Assembly (NCBI RefSeq): GCF_021389975.1
Contig: NZ_CP089981.1
Span: forward strand, 5,109,501 to 5,173,500
Direction: 5' to 3'
Length of the DNA stretch: 64,000 nt
Source of the DNA: Fulvivirga ulvae
GTDB lineage: Bacteria; Bacteroidota; Bacteroidia; Cytophagales; Cyclobacteriaceae
Of the stretch, positions 19,096 through 26,422 are shown one piece after another. Positions within the stretch are counted from its first letter, which is position 1. Each line of letters starts with the position of its first letter. Both the position numbers and the translations under genes were made by a program. The notes under the pieces were generated by a model. The model was not told where the DNA came from. It worked only from the letters and a program-made list of their open reading frames with translations, and made no database searches.

Positions 19096-19422
19096 TTAAA
19101 GATCAGGAGCGTTAAGCGGCTGATTAACCGTATCGTTGATCATAATTAACTTCAGCACATCCTTTAGGTGCCGCAACTGCTCTACGTGGCTTTTCATGGT
19201 GTAAAGCATCAGTTCGAAGCTGCGTTCGTAGACTTTCATTTGGTTTGCTTTTTGCATCAGCTCGGAAAGGCCGTTTTGGTAGATCATGCTGGCGAAGTCC
19301 ATGTTGGTGGTTTGGTAGGTTTCGGCCAACTGTGTGGAGTTTTTTATGAGCTCGTTCACGCCTTCTAGCAGGAGCCTGTACTGGTTTTGGGATTCCTCCC
19401 ACGCGGTTTTGTTGTCTTTCAT
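19096..19422 (-). CDS. small helical hypothetical protein
   Basis: A 108-residue, wholly helical, probably coiled-coil protein (MKDNKTAWEESQNQYRLLL..., ...SHVEQLRHLKDVLKLIMIND). Not recognised. It is one of three short minus-strand genes (19096-20151) separated by spacers with strong hairpins. Another frame over the same stretch is open but Arg/Pro-rich and less protein-like. Confidence 0.5.
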   Translation of the reverse strand: MKDNKTAWEESQNQYRLLLEGVNELIKNSTQLAETYQTTNMDFASMIYQNGLSELMQKANQMKVYERSFELMLYTMKSHVEQLRHLKDVLKLIMINDTVNQPLNAPDL

Positions 19423-19440
19423 AATTCACATGTTTTAAAT

Positions 19441-19489
19441 ACCCACCGCCGGGAGACACTTGCTCCTCCCTTTGGTGGCGCTCAACCTA
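19441..19489. other. nested hairpin between two small genes
   Basis: In the minus sense, CCACC pairs with GGTGG and, inside it, GGGAG pairs with CTCCC. The structure lies between the HTH gene and the helical-protein gene, about 20-60 bases before the latter's start, and has no T-run. It may be a leader structure rather than a terminator. Confidence 0.35.
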
Positions 19490-19511
19490 AATCCAGTTGA
19501 AACGGATTGTT

Positions 19512-19757
19512 TTAATTATTATCCTCTGTTACAAAATCCATCACTATGTTTCCCTGCCGGGCATACCTGTAGCTTTTTGAGCTTCTGTCAAATATCACGG
19601 GAGCTTCAAAGTCATCTTTCAGCATTTTAAACAAATTAAACACCGTGCGTTTAGATACATCAAGTTGCTTGGCGAAAGCTTCAGCGTTGCCAATGTTGCC
19701 ATTTTGAAGAAGACGGTCGGTTTGCCCTATTCTTTGAATTATCTTGCTTGACTTCAT
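19512..19757 (-). CDS. small HTH DNA-binding protein
   Basis: An 81-residue protein from ATG 19757, which has GAGGAG a few bases upstream, a rare clear Shine-Dalgarno in this genome. Residues 8-50 form a winged-helix/HTH-11-like domain (DRLLQNGNIGNAEAFAKQLD, VSKRTVFNLFKMLKDDF) like the N terminus of DeoR or WYL-type regulators, followed by VIFDRSSKSYRYA, the usual wing strand. No effector domain follows. It likely regulates its own small-gene cluster. Confidence 0.65.
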   Translation of the reverse strand: MKSSKIIQRIGQTDRLLQNGNIGNAEAFAKQLDVSKRTVFNLFKMLKDDFEAPVIFDRSSKSYRYARQGNIVMDFVTEDNN

Positions 19758-19802
19758 TTTGTTCTCCTCAGAAAGTGAAAGCCTATGCAGTGTCCCCGTA
19801 CA

Positions 19803-19836
19803 TTGAGGGAGGTGCCATTGCCTGCACCTCCCTTGA
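19803..19836. other. strong hairpin upstream of the HTH gene
   Basis: GGGAGGTGC (19807-19815) and GCACCTCCC (19824-19832) are perfect inverted repeats, extended by an A/T pair and wobble pairs, with an 8-base loop. It lies 50 bases before the HTH start and has no T-run on either side, so a leader structure or operator is more likely than a terminator. Confidence 0.45.
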
Positions 19837-19923
19837 CCTGTCAATCTGAAACCCCAAAATCAACAGAGTTACCATTTACACGAGCGGAACACACTCAGCC
19901 ATTAACTTTTTCCGAACTGATAA

Positions 19924-20151
19924 TTAATTTTTTCCCTTTTTAATAATTTCCTCCAGCCCCTCTATAAGCCCCTGAAACCTTGCGCTATAGGCGGAAAGGT
20001 TGCCGTTTAATTCTTCTTTTAGCTCCGGTTCTGTAAGCTTGCAGATGAAGTCGATGTTGGCCTCAAACAGCTCTTATGTTATGACTTCCATCTTCAAGGC
20101 CAGCACCTCCATGCTTTGAATTGCCGTTTGATAATCCCTTACAATAGGCAT
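19924..20151 (-). pseudogene. short ORF with an in-frame TAA
   Basis: Reading from ATG 20151 gives MPIVRDYQTAIQSMEVLALK... for 25 codons, then TAA (20074-20076), then 49 more open codons (ELFEANIDFICKL...) to a stop at 19924. Both halves are helical and similar in style to the 108-residue neighbour, so this looks like one 75-codon gene interrupted by a nonsense change, or a sequencing error at that base. Function unknown. Confidence 0.45.
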
Positions 20152-20321
20152 GTTTTTAAATTTTGATTACTGTTCGGTGGGGCGAACTCTTTCAATTTTA
20201 CCTATATAAACTCCGCTTTGCTTTGTCCTGTACCTGTACCTACAAATGAGGTGTGGGTCAGCCAATGCAATTCCAATGGTTTTATATATATTTGATCTTT
20301 ACGCGATGCAAACAAGATACA

Positions 20322-20329
20322 TAATTTTG
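20322..20329 (+). promoter_or_regulatory. possible -7 box before the XRE gene
   Basis: TAATTTTG fits the Bacteroidota -7 consensus TAnnTTTG and lies 52 bases before the TTG start codon. No TTG at the normal -33 distance was found, so support is weak. Confidence 0.3.
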
Positions 20330-20380
20330 TATTCATTTTGTTAACATTGCTCTATGCGAATATAATATTTTGTAAACAAA

Positions 20381-20857
20381 TTGAAAACAATTACCGAAAG
20401 AATCTCTCACTTTAGGAAGAAAAATAATTTGTCCCAAACTGAGCTTGGGGAGCAGATGCAGGAGATCACGGGGCAATTGTTTACGCGTAGTGTGGTTTCT
20501 AACTATGAAAATGGGAGAAGGAAGATACCCGTAGACCTTATTCCCGTTCTGGCGAAAATATTTGGTGTCACCACCGATGAGCTGTTTTATACGAGTGAGG
20601 ATATGGATAAGTCCCACGAATACAGCACCAGCATTTCCGAACTTCAGGAACTTGCCCATAGAGATGCTAAAGCGGCTTTTGAAAAGTCGTTGATCCTGCT
20701 CAGGGAGAACAGCAATCAAATAAAAGAGCTTCAGGAGCAATTGAAAAACTCTGAAAAGGAGGTAGGCAAGTATCAAAAGAAACTTGAAGTGATGATAAAT
20801 GCCTCTGACAAGCTTGCGGATACAATTAATGAGCTAAAAAGAGCCGCCCTGGAATAA
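20381..20857 (+). CDS. XRE-family transcriptional regulator with C-terminal coiled coil
   Basis: A 158-residue DNA-binding protein. Residues 6-66 are an XRE helix-turn-helix (FRKKNNLSQTELGEQM ... SVVSNYENGRRKIPVDLIPV, LAKIFGVTTDELF), with a few extra residues between helices 2 and 3. Residues about 95-155 are a heptad coiled coil (NQIKELQEQLKNSEKEVGKY), probably for dimerisation. The only usable start is TTG at 20381, because an in-frame stop lies 18 bases upstream. It converges on the TPR lipoprotein gene. Confidence 0.85.
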   Translation: MKTITERISHFRKKNNLSQTELGEQMQEITGQLFTRSVVSNYENGRRKIPVDLIPVLAKIFGVTTDELFYTSEDMDKSHEYSTSISELQELAHRDAKAAFEKSLILLRENSNQIKELQEQLKNSEKEVGKYQKKLEVMINASDKLADTINELKRAALE

Positions 20858-20895
20858 TAGTGTATAATGAAACTACTATAGGTCAAGGCAGCCAC

Positions 20896-22305
20896 TTAAG
20901 ATTGGCTGTCCCTGAGCATTTGTCTGATAGAATGCACCTGTTGGTTTAAGGCTAGTACCTCTTCTTCCAGCCTTTCGTGCAGCTTTTCTAGTTTGTTACT
21001 CTTTCTCTCTTGTTGATTTTTATAATTGCGATACATGATTAGTCTTTTCCTGTATTTATACAGCACAAACACCACCAAAAGCAGGCCAAGCGCAGCGCTT
21101 ATGGCGTAAACGATATTCATTAAATCTGCTCGCTGTTCCTTTTGCAGCAACTCGTGCTTATACTTTTCTTCATTGTTCAAATGCGTAATTTCGGCTTCCG
21201 CCATATCAACACTTTGCTGCGCATACATCGATGATATCAGCTCGTTTTGCTCTTCCAGTAATTTATTCTTTTTATCCCGGATCAGGCTATACTTTTGGGA
21301 GGGAACCACCAGACCAGCAGCTCGAGCAGACTGGTTGTTGGTCAGCGTTTGCAGGGCTTCTAAAGCGGTACCGAGTTCATCGGAGAGCAATTCTTTATCA
21401 GACACGGAAAGCTCCACCACCTGGTCATAATATTTCAGGGCAGCTTTGTAATCACCTTTGAGGGAGGCCAGTTCTCCCAAATAATTCAGGTTGGGTCTTT
21501 TATCAGCACCATCTAAAGCGGTTTTTAACTGCAGGGCTTCATTGAGCCATTTTTCGGCTTCATTGAGGTTACCGGCTTTCATAAAGCTCTCACCTATATT
21601 ACCATGTAGAAAGGCTTTTTCCAATGCTTGGTCACTCCCCAAATAGTTAAGACTTTCTTCAAAACTCTTTATGGCTTCGTCAAACCTTTGCTGCCTGAAA
21701 TATAGCTCACCATATGAAGCATATCCATTATATATCCAAAATGATGATCCTAAACCAGTAGCCGCCTCAAGGCTTTTTGAAATGTAGTGTTCAGCTTTGT
21801 CATACTCTTCCATCCCTAAGTATACCAAGCTAATATTATCGTATATCAATGGGAGTTTTTGCTTTTTGTCCAATCGGGAATATATTTTTTCGGCTTGTTG
21901 AAGGTAATTTAGAGCTTCCTCATGTCTCTCTACCAAGCGGTAAACATTACCCAAGTTTGACGCTATCTTAGCTTGTTTAACAGGGTCATTCAATTCGTAG
22001 TACAACGTCAGAGCCAATTTGTATGATTTGGTGGCTTCTCCAAGTTGATTGCTCATGTTGTTTAGATAACCATGGTTGTCATAATACTTAGCTAAGTATT
22101 CTTTATTATCTAATTCTATGGCTAAGGTTTTCAACTTTTCAAGTAGCTCAAAGGCTATTTTAGAGTCCTTATAGTGGTTTAGATACTCTTGATAGGTGTG
22201 CTCTAAAGCTTCAATCTTGGCTGGGTCGTGGGTATAGATCTCATCTTGAATACAGGCCGTGATAAACAGCATACTCAAGACCGCCAGAGTTGCAAGTCTC
22301 GGCAT
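20896..22305 (-). CDS. TPR lipoprotein with TM helix and C-terminal coiled coil
   Basis: A 469-residue protein. The N terminus (MPRLATLAVLSMLFITAC) is a lipoprotein-like signal with lipobox ITAC. Residues about 30-330 hold at least seven tetratricopeptide repeats (for example QAKIASNLGNVYRLVERHEE, AEHYISKSLEAATGLG, AEKWLNEALQLKTALDGADK). A TM helix follows at about 395-415, then a Lys/Glu-rich coiled coil to the end. The layout is that of Bacteroidota TPR membrane sensors, but the usual histidine kinase or LuxR/HTH output domain is missing. It may be an orphan or truncated sensor. Downstream the XRE gene converges on it. Confidence 0.8.
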   Translation of the reverse strand: MPRLATLAVLSMLFITACIQDEIYTHDPAKIEALEHTYQEYLNHYKDSKIAFELLEKLKTLAIELDNKEYLAKYYDNHGYLNNMSNQLGEATKSYKLALTLYYELNDPVKQAKIASNLGNVYRLVERHEEALNYLQQAEKIYSRLDKKQKLPLIYDNISLVYLGMEEYDKAEHYISKSLEAATGLGSSFWIYNGYASYGELYFRQQRFDEAIKSFEESLNYLGSDQALEKAFLHGNIGESFMKAGNLNEAEKWLNEALQLKTALDGADKRPNLNYLGELASLKGDYKAALKYYDQVVELSVSDKELLSDELGTALEALQTLTNNQSARAAGLVVPSQKYSLIRDKKNKLLEEQNELISSMYAQQSVDMAEAEITHLNNEEKYKHELLQKEQRADLMNIVYAISAALGLLLVVFVLYKYRKRLIMYRNYKNQQERKSNKLEKLHERLEEEVLALNQQVHSIRQMLRDSQS

Positions 22306-22440
22306 AATGATAGGTAAATTATAGGTTGAAAATAACTGTGATAATATCGAACAAAGATGTCGGTATTATCACAATTATCAAGGAGCATATACTTGGGAAA
22401 CCTTACGTGCATTAGTATTTACCAAGTTTAATCATTTGGA

Positions 22441-22596
22441 TCAATCGTCTTCCGGCCCTTGGGTATGTCCTTCATTTACACCTTCCGTGTTTAGTACATT
22501 ATCTGTGTCGGGTATTATTTCTTCTTCCTGGCACGATGTAAAGGTTAATCCAAACATACTAAGCGCTGCAATTAATGCAATTTTTCTGATTTTCAT
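22441..22596 (-). CDS. very small lipoprotein
   Basis: A 51-residue product from ATG 22596: MKIRKIALIAALSMFGLTFT is a lipoprotein signal with lipobox FTSC (Cys22), followed by only about 29 very acidic residues (QEEEIIPDTDNVLNTEGVNE ...). It lies 135 bases upstream of the TPR gene in the same direction, so it may be its partner or a cargo peptide. Too short for family assignment, but the signal is unambiguous. Confidence 0.6.
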   Translation of the reverse strand: MKIRKIALIAALSMFGLTFTSCQEEEIIPDTDNVLNTEGVNEGHTQGPEDD

Positions 22597-22929
22597 TTGT
22601 TTCCGAATTTAAAGGGTTTAGTTGTATTTCGGGTCATCAGGCAATTGAATAAGACCCTCACAAATTTAATGGTTTCTCAAATCACCGTCTCATGGTACTT
22701 TTATGGCAATGTTACGCTGGTAATGAATCAGTTAGACTTATATCTGTTACTGTCAGACCACTAATGAGTTACCCATAGCAAGTAAAAGAAATTTTATCTA
22801 AACCGAGTCTCCCCAATTGTACTGCAATAGAGGGATGTGTAAAATTGCTTTCCTAAAGTGTCATTTTATAATAATATCTTACACGGAATTTTCAATAATA
22901 ATCCACCGATACAATTAATTTGCATGCAT

Positions 22930-22952
22930 AAAAGCGTATAATTCGCTTTTTG
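22930..22952. terminator. terminator-like hairpin in the AT-rich spacer
   Basis: AAAAGCG - TATAATT - CGCTTTTT: a 7-bp stem flanked by A and T runs, able to end transcription in either direction. No nearby upstream gene on the plus strand explains it; it may be a relic. Confidence 0.4.
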
Positions 22953-23020
22953 TAATTTATATTCAACGGCTAAATTAATACGGTTGCACAAACTCAATAT
23001 TCCAATGCTGATCCGCTAAA

Positions 23021-23040
23021 AATACCCAAGGTTGGGTATT
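23021..23040. promoter_or_regulatory. 20-base palindrome, candidate operator
   Basis: AATACCCAA-GG-TTGGGTATT, a perfect 9-bp inverted repeat with a 2-base centre, about 225 bases upstream of the small membrane protein gene at 23265. The form is that of a dimeric regulator site. Which regulator would use it is unknown. Confidence 0.4.
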
Positions 23041-23264
23041 GACAGGGATACTACTGTAGAGTTACTTTTAGAATTGTTTACAAACGGAATTGTGGGGTTC
23101 GGAAAGTGTAAGGAAATATTGGGAAAGTTTTAGATGAATTATAGGTAAGAATGTCTAGAATTGATAAGCAAAAAAAGAAATAAAAATATGTTATCATTTA
23201 TAGCCGTTCTATTCGGAACAATGTACCGAATGCACGGTTGCGAATAAGTTGAAAAATGTAAATT

Positions 23265-23447
23265 ATGGAAGATAGTACAGCAAAAATTATGGTCGCAATT
23301 ATAGCTTTATTGACAGCAATAATTGGAGGTGCGTTGATTTCTATAAATAGATCAAGGAAACGAAACACAAAATCTAGTCAAGACAATATAAAAATTAAAG
23401 GAAACAAAAACAAAGTAATTGGTGGAGATGACAACTCTAATAAATAA
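23265..23447 (+). CDS. small membrane protein with C-terminal GNK/IGGDD motif
   Basis: A 60-residue protein with one TM helix (about 7-27, MVAIIALLTAIIGGALISI), a basic stretch (RSRKRNTK) and a tail IKIKGNKNKVIGGDDNSNK. The tail matches the start of the next protein (IEGSGNKIIGGDDKSQTN). The stop shares one base with the next start (TAATG), so the two are translationally coupled. I do not know its function. The GN-rich motif resembles the Asn/Gly-rich segments near the start of components of predicted ABC-three-component (ABC-3C) defence systems, but this is a weak analogy. Confidence 0.6.
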   Translation: MEDSTAKIMVAIIALLTAIIGGALISINRSRKRNTKSSQDNIKIKGNKNKVIGGDDNSNK

Positions 23448-23935
23448 TGTTAAAAAGCACTAATCAAAATAACGCGAGTATTGAAGGTTCGGGGAATAAG
23501 ATTATAGGAGGCGATGATAAATCGCAAACAAATAATTATTATAGTTCAAGTGGAAAACTTTCATCTCTATTTGAAAAGCTAAAAGCAAGTTTTGATAATA
23601 GTCAGGAAATAGAAAAAATATCAGACGATTTAAAAAGGTACACCACACGAAGAGATACGATTGGCTTGGAACAGAAATTAAATGATGCTGGCAAAAGTTA
23701 TTTGTACGAGGATTTTGCTTGGTTAAAACAAGAATTTCATAAAAAACTTGTTTATTATCAAAATTATGAGCCAGCTCAAGAAATCTTTGCATTTATTTTA
23801 GCCATTGTACTTGAGAAGTACATTCATTTAATAAAGCCAATGTTGAGAGATGGAGTGTCAGAAAGAGTGATATTGTCAACTATATCTAAAGATATAGTAA
23901 AACCAATATTAGACTTAATAGAAGTCGAAGTGTAA
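23447..23935 (+). CDS. GNK/IGGDD-motif protein, 3' end cut by the IS element
   Basis: A 162-residue product: residues 8-30 carry IEGSGNKIIGGDDKSQTNNYY, followed by a helical region (SLFEKLKASFDNSQEIEKIS ... YQNYEPAQEIFAFILAIVLE). The final Val codon and the TAA stop (23930-23935) are supplied by the left end of the IS3-family element, so the original gene was longer and its 3' end is gone. The helical part resembles C-terminal effector/assembly domains of small two- or three-component defence loci, but I cannot name the family. Confidence 0.6.
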   Translation: MLKSTNQNNASIEGSGNKIIGGDDKSQTNNYYSSSGKLSSLFEKLKASFDNSQEIEKISDDLKRYTTRRDTIGLEQKLNDAGKSYLYEDFAWLKQEFHKKLVYYQNYEPAQEIFAFILAIVLEKYIHLIKPMLRDGVSERVILSTISKDIVKPILDLIEVEV

Positions 23936-23996
23936 GCACCTCCGTAAATAGGACAGTTTAAAAGTAGAGAAAACAACTTAAATTTGAACTGTTTTT

Positions 23997-24263
23997 ATGA
24001 AAAGGAAAAGATTTTCACCCCAGCAGATTGCCAGCATCTTAAAGGAGTTTGATGCAGGAAAAACGGCAGCAGAGATCAGTCGTGAACACGGCGTTAGCCA
24101 GGCTTCATTTTACAAGTGGCGTCAGCGCTTTGGCGGAATGGAAGCTTCAGAGCTTCGCAAGCTGAAGGACCTTGAGGAAGAAAACCGAAGGTTAAAACAT
24201 ATGTATGCTGAACTGGCCCTTGATCTCAAACTTGCTAAAGAGATTATAGAAAAAAAGCTTTAA
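23997..24263 (+). CDS. IS3-family transposase OrfA
   Basis: An 88-residue HTH protein that recognises the IS ends: RFSPQQIASILKEFDAGKTA, then REHGVSQASFYKWRQRFGGM and a leucine-zipper-like LEEENRRLKHMYAELAL. It ends in the heptamer AAAAAAG (24251-24257), where a -1 shift after the AAG codon runs into the orfB frame. This is the standard IS3 way to make the OrfAB transposase. Confidence 0.92.
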   Translation: MKRKRFSPQQIASILKEFDAGKTAAEISREHGVSQASFYKWRQRFGGMEASELRKLKDLEEENRRLKHMYAELALDLKLAKEIIEKKL

Positions 24264-24295
24264 AGCCCTGTCATAAAAAGCAGCTCGTTAAAGAA

Positions 24296-25132
24296 GTGCA
24301 GAAGGAACTGAACTGTGGCATCAGCAGGGCGTGCCGTGTGCTAAATCTAGCCAAATCGGTATATTATTATCAGTCTATTAAGAATGATGAGCCTATAATA
24401 TCAGCATTGCAGGCAAAGGCTGAGCAATTTCCTCGCGAAGGTTTTTGGAAAGCATTTAATCGCCTCAGAAATGAGGGTAATGAATGGAATCACAAGAAAG
24501 TTCATCGTATCTATAAAGCGTTGGGTTTAAACTTGCGTAGGAAAGTAAAGAGGAGATTGCCAGCAAGAATAAAAGAACCTCTGGAGGTGCCTGCTGCACT
24601 TAACCATACATGGTCTATTGATTTCATGAGTGATGCCTTATTCAATGGGCGTAAATTCCGCTCTTTCAATGTTATGGATGATTTTAATCGAGAAGCTTTG
24701 CATGTAGAGATCGATTATTCTTTAAAGAGCAATAAAGTGGTGTGGGTTTTAAATCACTTAATTAAACGCAGAGGGAAACCTTCGCGCATACGTATGGATA
24801 ACGGTCCAGAATTTATAGCGGCATTAACACAAGAATGGAGCCGTATGCACGCAATAGAGTTCATTTATATTCAACCAGGTAAGCCTACTCAAAATGCATA
24901 TGTTGAGAGACTGAATCGTACCTATAGAAACTATGTGCTTGATGCTTATGTGTTTGATTCTATAGATGAAGTACGACAAGCCACTGAAGATTGGATGTAT
25001 GATTACAACTTTGTGAGGCCACATGAAAGCTTAAATGATAAGAGTCCTGTACAATACGCACAAGTGGCGTTAACAGTGGATAACTCTATCGAGTTACCCA
25101 CAATTAACACCTATTATAACAATAATAATTAA
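24296..25132 (+). CDS. IS3-family transposase OrfB (DDE integrase domain)
   Basis: A 278-residue catalytic part with HTH_21 (EQFPREGFWKAFNRLRNEG) and an intact DDE core: D in TWSIDFMSDAL, D in RIRMDNGPEFI and E in NAYVERLNRTYRN. Its in-frame reading extends upstream to 24257, so the working protein is likely the OrfA-OrfB fusion made by -1 frameshifting rather than from the GTG at 24296. Both reading frames are intact, so the element could be active. Confidence 0.92.
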   Translation: MQKELNCGISRACRVLNLAKSVYYYQSIKNDEPIISALQAKAEQFPREGFWKAFNRLRNEGNEWNHKKVHRIYKALGLNLRRKVKRRLPARIKEPLEVPAALNHTWSIDFMSDALFNGRKFRSFNVMDDFNREALHVEIDYSLKSNKVVWVLNHLIKRRGKPSRIRMDNGPEFIAALTQEWSRMHAIEFIYIQPGKPTQNAYVERLNRTYRNYVLDAYVFDSIDEVRQATEDWMYDYNFVRPHESLNDKSPVQYAQVALTVDNSIELPTINTYYNNNN

Positions 25133-25177
25133 TAGAAATCTATACTTTTATGGAGTCCTAAAACGGGGGTGCTTACA

Positions 25178-25345
25178 CGAGCAGCTAGGATATTTACCAA
25201 ACAGACACTTACGAGTTTATCTTTGGATAGATTATTACCATGCCAAGATTTCCTGACCAATGAAAAAAGTGACTTTTTGGACACTTCATCTATAGCCTCT
25301 TTAAGCAGAAACATTATGGAAGGGATTGCTAAAGAGAATAATTAA
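25178..25345 (+). pseudogene. open fragment directly right of the IS, possible gene remnant
   Basis: The frame beginning at the first base right of the IS is open for 55 codons (RAARIFTKQTLTSLSLDRLL ... GIAKENN) without its own start, and overlaps the next ORF's start by 20 bases. It may be the 3' end of a gene cut by the IS. The residue make-up is only moderately protein-like. Confidence 0.25.
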
Positions 25346-25574
25346 AGACATTGATGTCAAGGAGTTTATTGGACTTGTATTATTGTTTGTTGGTCTTGTG
25401 ATTTATGTAATTTACCTTCCTGGTACTGTTGAATATGATAACGCCAAACAGGTAAGGATAACATTGAGTGAAAACCCAAAATATGATGAAGATATAGAAA
25501 CGGGGTATGATTACAGATTTACCCAATCAAAAAACGAAAGTTTAACCATCTTCCCACTATTGTTTTCAAAATAG
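25326..25574 (+). CDS. small membrane protein, possibly truncated
   Basis: An 82-residue product from a TTG start: one TM helix (about 13-33, FIGLVLLFVGLVIYVIYLPG) and a strand-rich tail (QVRITLSENPKYDEDIETGY). The form (short tail, one TM, then a K/E-rich beta segment) is seen in small Bacteroidota accessory membrane proteins, some of them immunity-like, whose soluble domain is usually longer. No function assigned. Confidence 0.4.
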   Translation: MLKRIIKDIDVKEFIGLVLLFVGLVIYVIYLPGTVEYDNAKQVRITLSENPKYDEDIETGYDYRFTQSKNESLTIFPLLFSK

Positions 25575-25654
25575 CTTTAATTTGCACCGCAGTTGCTATC
25601 TGTTTCATAGAGGTAGTAAATAAGTAATAGTAAAAACTTTATATCGGCGCATTC

Positions 25655-26422
25655 TTGGCAGGTCCTGTTAAAATTTCCGGAGTAATTATTACCTATAACG
25701 AAGAGCGTAATATCGAGGCGTGCATCAACTCGCTGATCGATATCGTTGATGAGGTGGTTGTGGTTGATTCGTATAGCAAAGATCAGACAGAGGAAATCTG
25801 TAAAAGGCTGGGGGTTAGGTTTGTTCAGCATGCCTTTGAAGGACATATTGAGCAGAAGAACTTTGCCATGGATCAGGCCTCTTACGACCATATACTCTCT
25901 CTGGATGCCGATGAGCGGGTGTCGCCAAAAATGAAAGCGTCCATTCAGGCGGTGAAGGATAACTGGCAGGCAGATGGCTATGTTTTCAACCGGTTTAATA
26001 ACTACTGCGGGGCCTGGCTCAGGCGCTCTTGGTATCCTGATAAAAAACTCAGGCTTTGGGACAGGCGAAAGGGTAAGTGGGGAGGTACTAACCCACATGA
26101 CAAAGTAATCGTCTCCGGGGAAGTGGAAAAACTAAAAGGCGACCTCCTTCACTATGCTTATGAGAACCTGGAGGAGCATTATGAGCAGATCAAGAAGTTT
26201 GCCATTATAGCCGCACATGCCAAGTTCAGGCAGGGGAAGAAGGCCAACTTTATTTTTCACGTGATATTGAGTCCGCTGTATAAATTTTTCAGGAAGTACG
26301 TACTCAGGCTGGGGTTCCTGGATGGGTATTACGGCTTCATTTTTAGCGGATTGACTGCATATCTGAACTTTATGAAGTATTTGAGGCTTTGGGAGTTAAA
26401 CCGTAACCAAAAGAGAAAATGA
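25655..26422 (+). CDS. family 2 glycosyltransferase (WaaE/KdtX-like)
   Basis: A 255-residue GT-A enzyme. The N-terminal nucleotide-sugar site is ISGVIITYNEERNIEACINS, the DxD-like motif is LSLDADERVSP, and a C-terminal membrane-associated segment (FRKYVLRLGFLDGYYGFIFS) follows. This matches LPS-core glucosyltransferases of the WaaE/KdtX type. The only plausible start is TTG at 25655. It overlaps the next gene by 4 bases (ATGA) and opens a three-glycosyltransferase operon. Confidence 0.88.
   Translation: MAGPVKISGVIITYNEERNIEACINSLIDIVDEVVVVDSYSKDQTEEICKRLGVRFVQHAFEGHIEQKNFAMDQASYDHILSLDADERVSPKMKASIQAVKDNWQADGYVFNRFNNYCGAWLRRSWYPDKKLRLWDRRKGKWGGTNPHDKVIVSGEVEKLKGDLLHYAYENLEEHYEQIKKFAIIAAHAKFRQGKKANFIFHVILSPLYKFFRKYVLRLGFLDGYYGFIFSGLTAYLNFMKYLRLWELNRNQKRK

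Larger units (their letters stand above)
22597..23264. other. AT-rich intergenic stretch with a hairpin and a palindrome
   Basis: 668 bases without a credible gene, visibly richer in A+T than the flanking core. It holds a terminator-like hairpin (22930-22952) and a 20-base palindrome (23021-23040), described separately. Nothing else was recognised. Confidence 0.5.
23930..25178 (+). mobile_element. IS3-family insertion sequence, complete
   Basis: About 1.25 kb bounded by imperfect inverted repeats: the left end reads GTGTAAGCACCTCCGT and the right end (reverse complement) GTGTAAGCACCCCCGT, with further matches AGGAC and TAAAAGTA inside. It holds orfA and orfB joined by a frameshift site. No direct repeat of 3 or 4 bases is seen at the two outer flanks (CGAA left, GAGC right), so the flanks may have been rearranged after insertion. 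Confidence 0.9.

Noticed and set aside
19124..19459. Alternative minus-strand frame over the 108-residue helical protein
   Set aside because: Arg/His/Pro-rich with no recognisable fold; the other frame gives a regular helical protein.
20333..20776. Minus-strand ORF opposite the XRE gene
   Set aside because: Shadow of a well-supported HTH coding frame.
20887..20909. Hairpin GGCAGCCA / TGGCTGTC as a terminator between XRE and TPR genes
   Set aside because: No T-run on either strand, and it overlaps the TPR coding end.
19000..25600. Prophage or conjugative element in the accessory region
   Set aside because: No integrase, capsid, relaxase or tra genes; only an IS and small genes are present.
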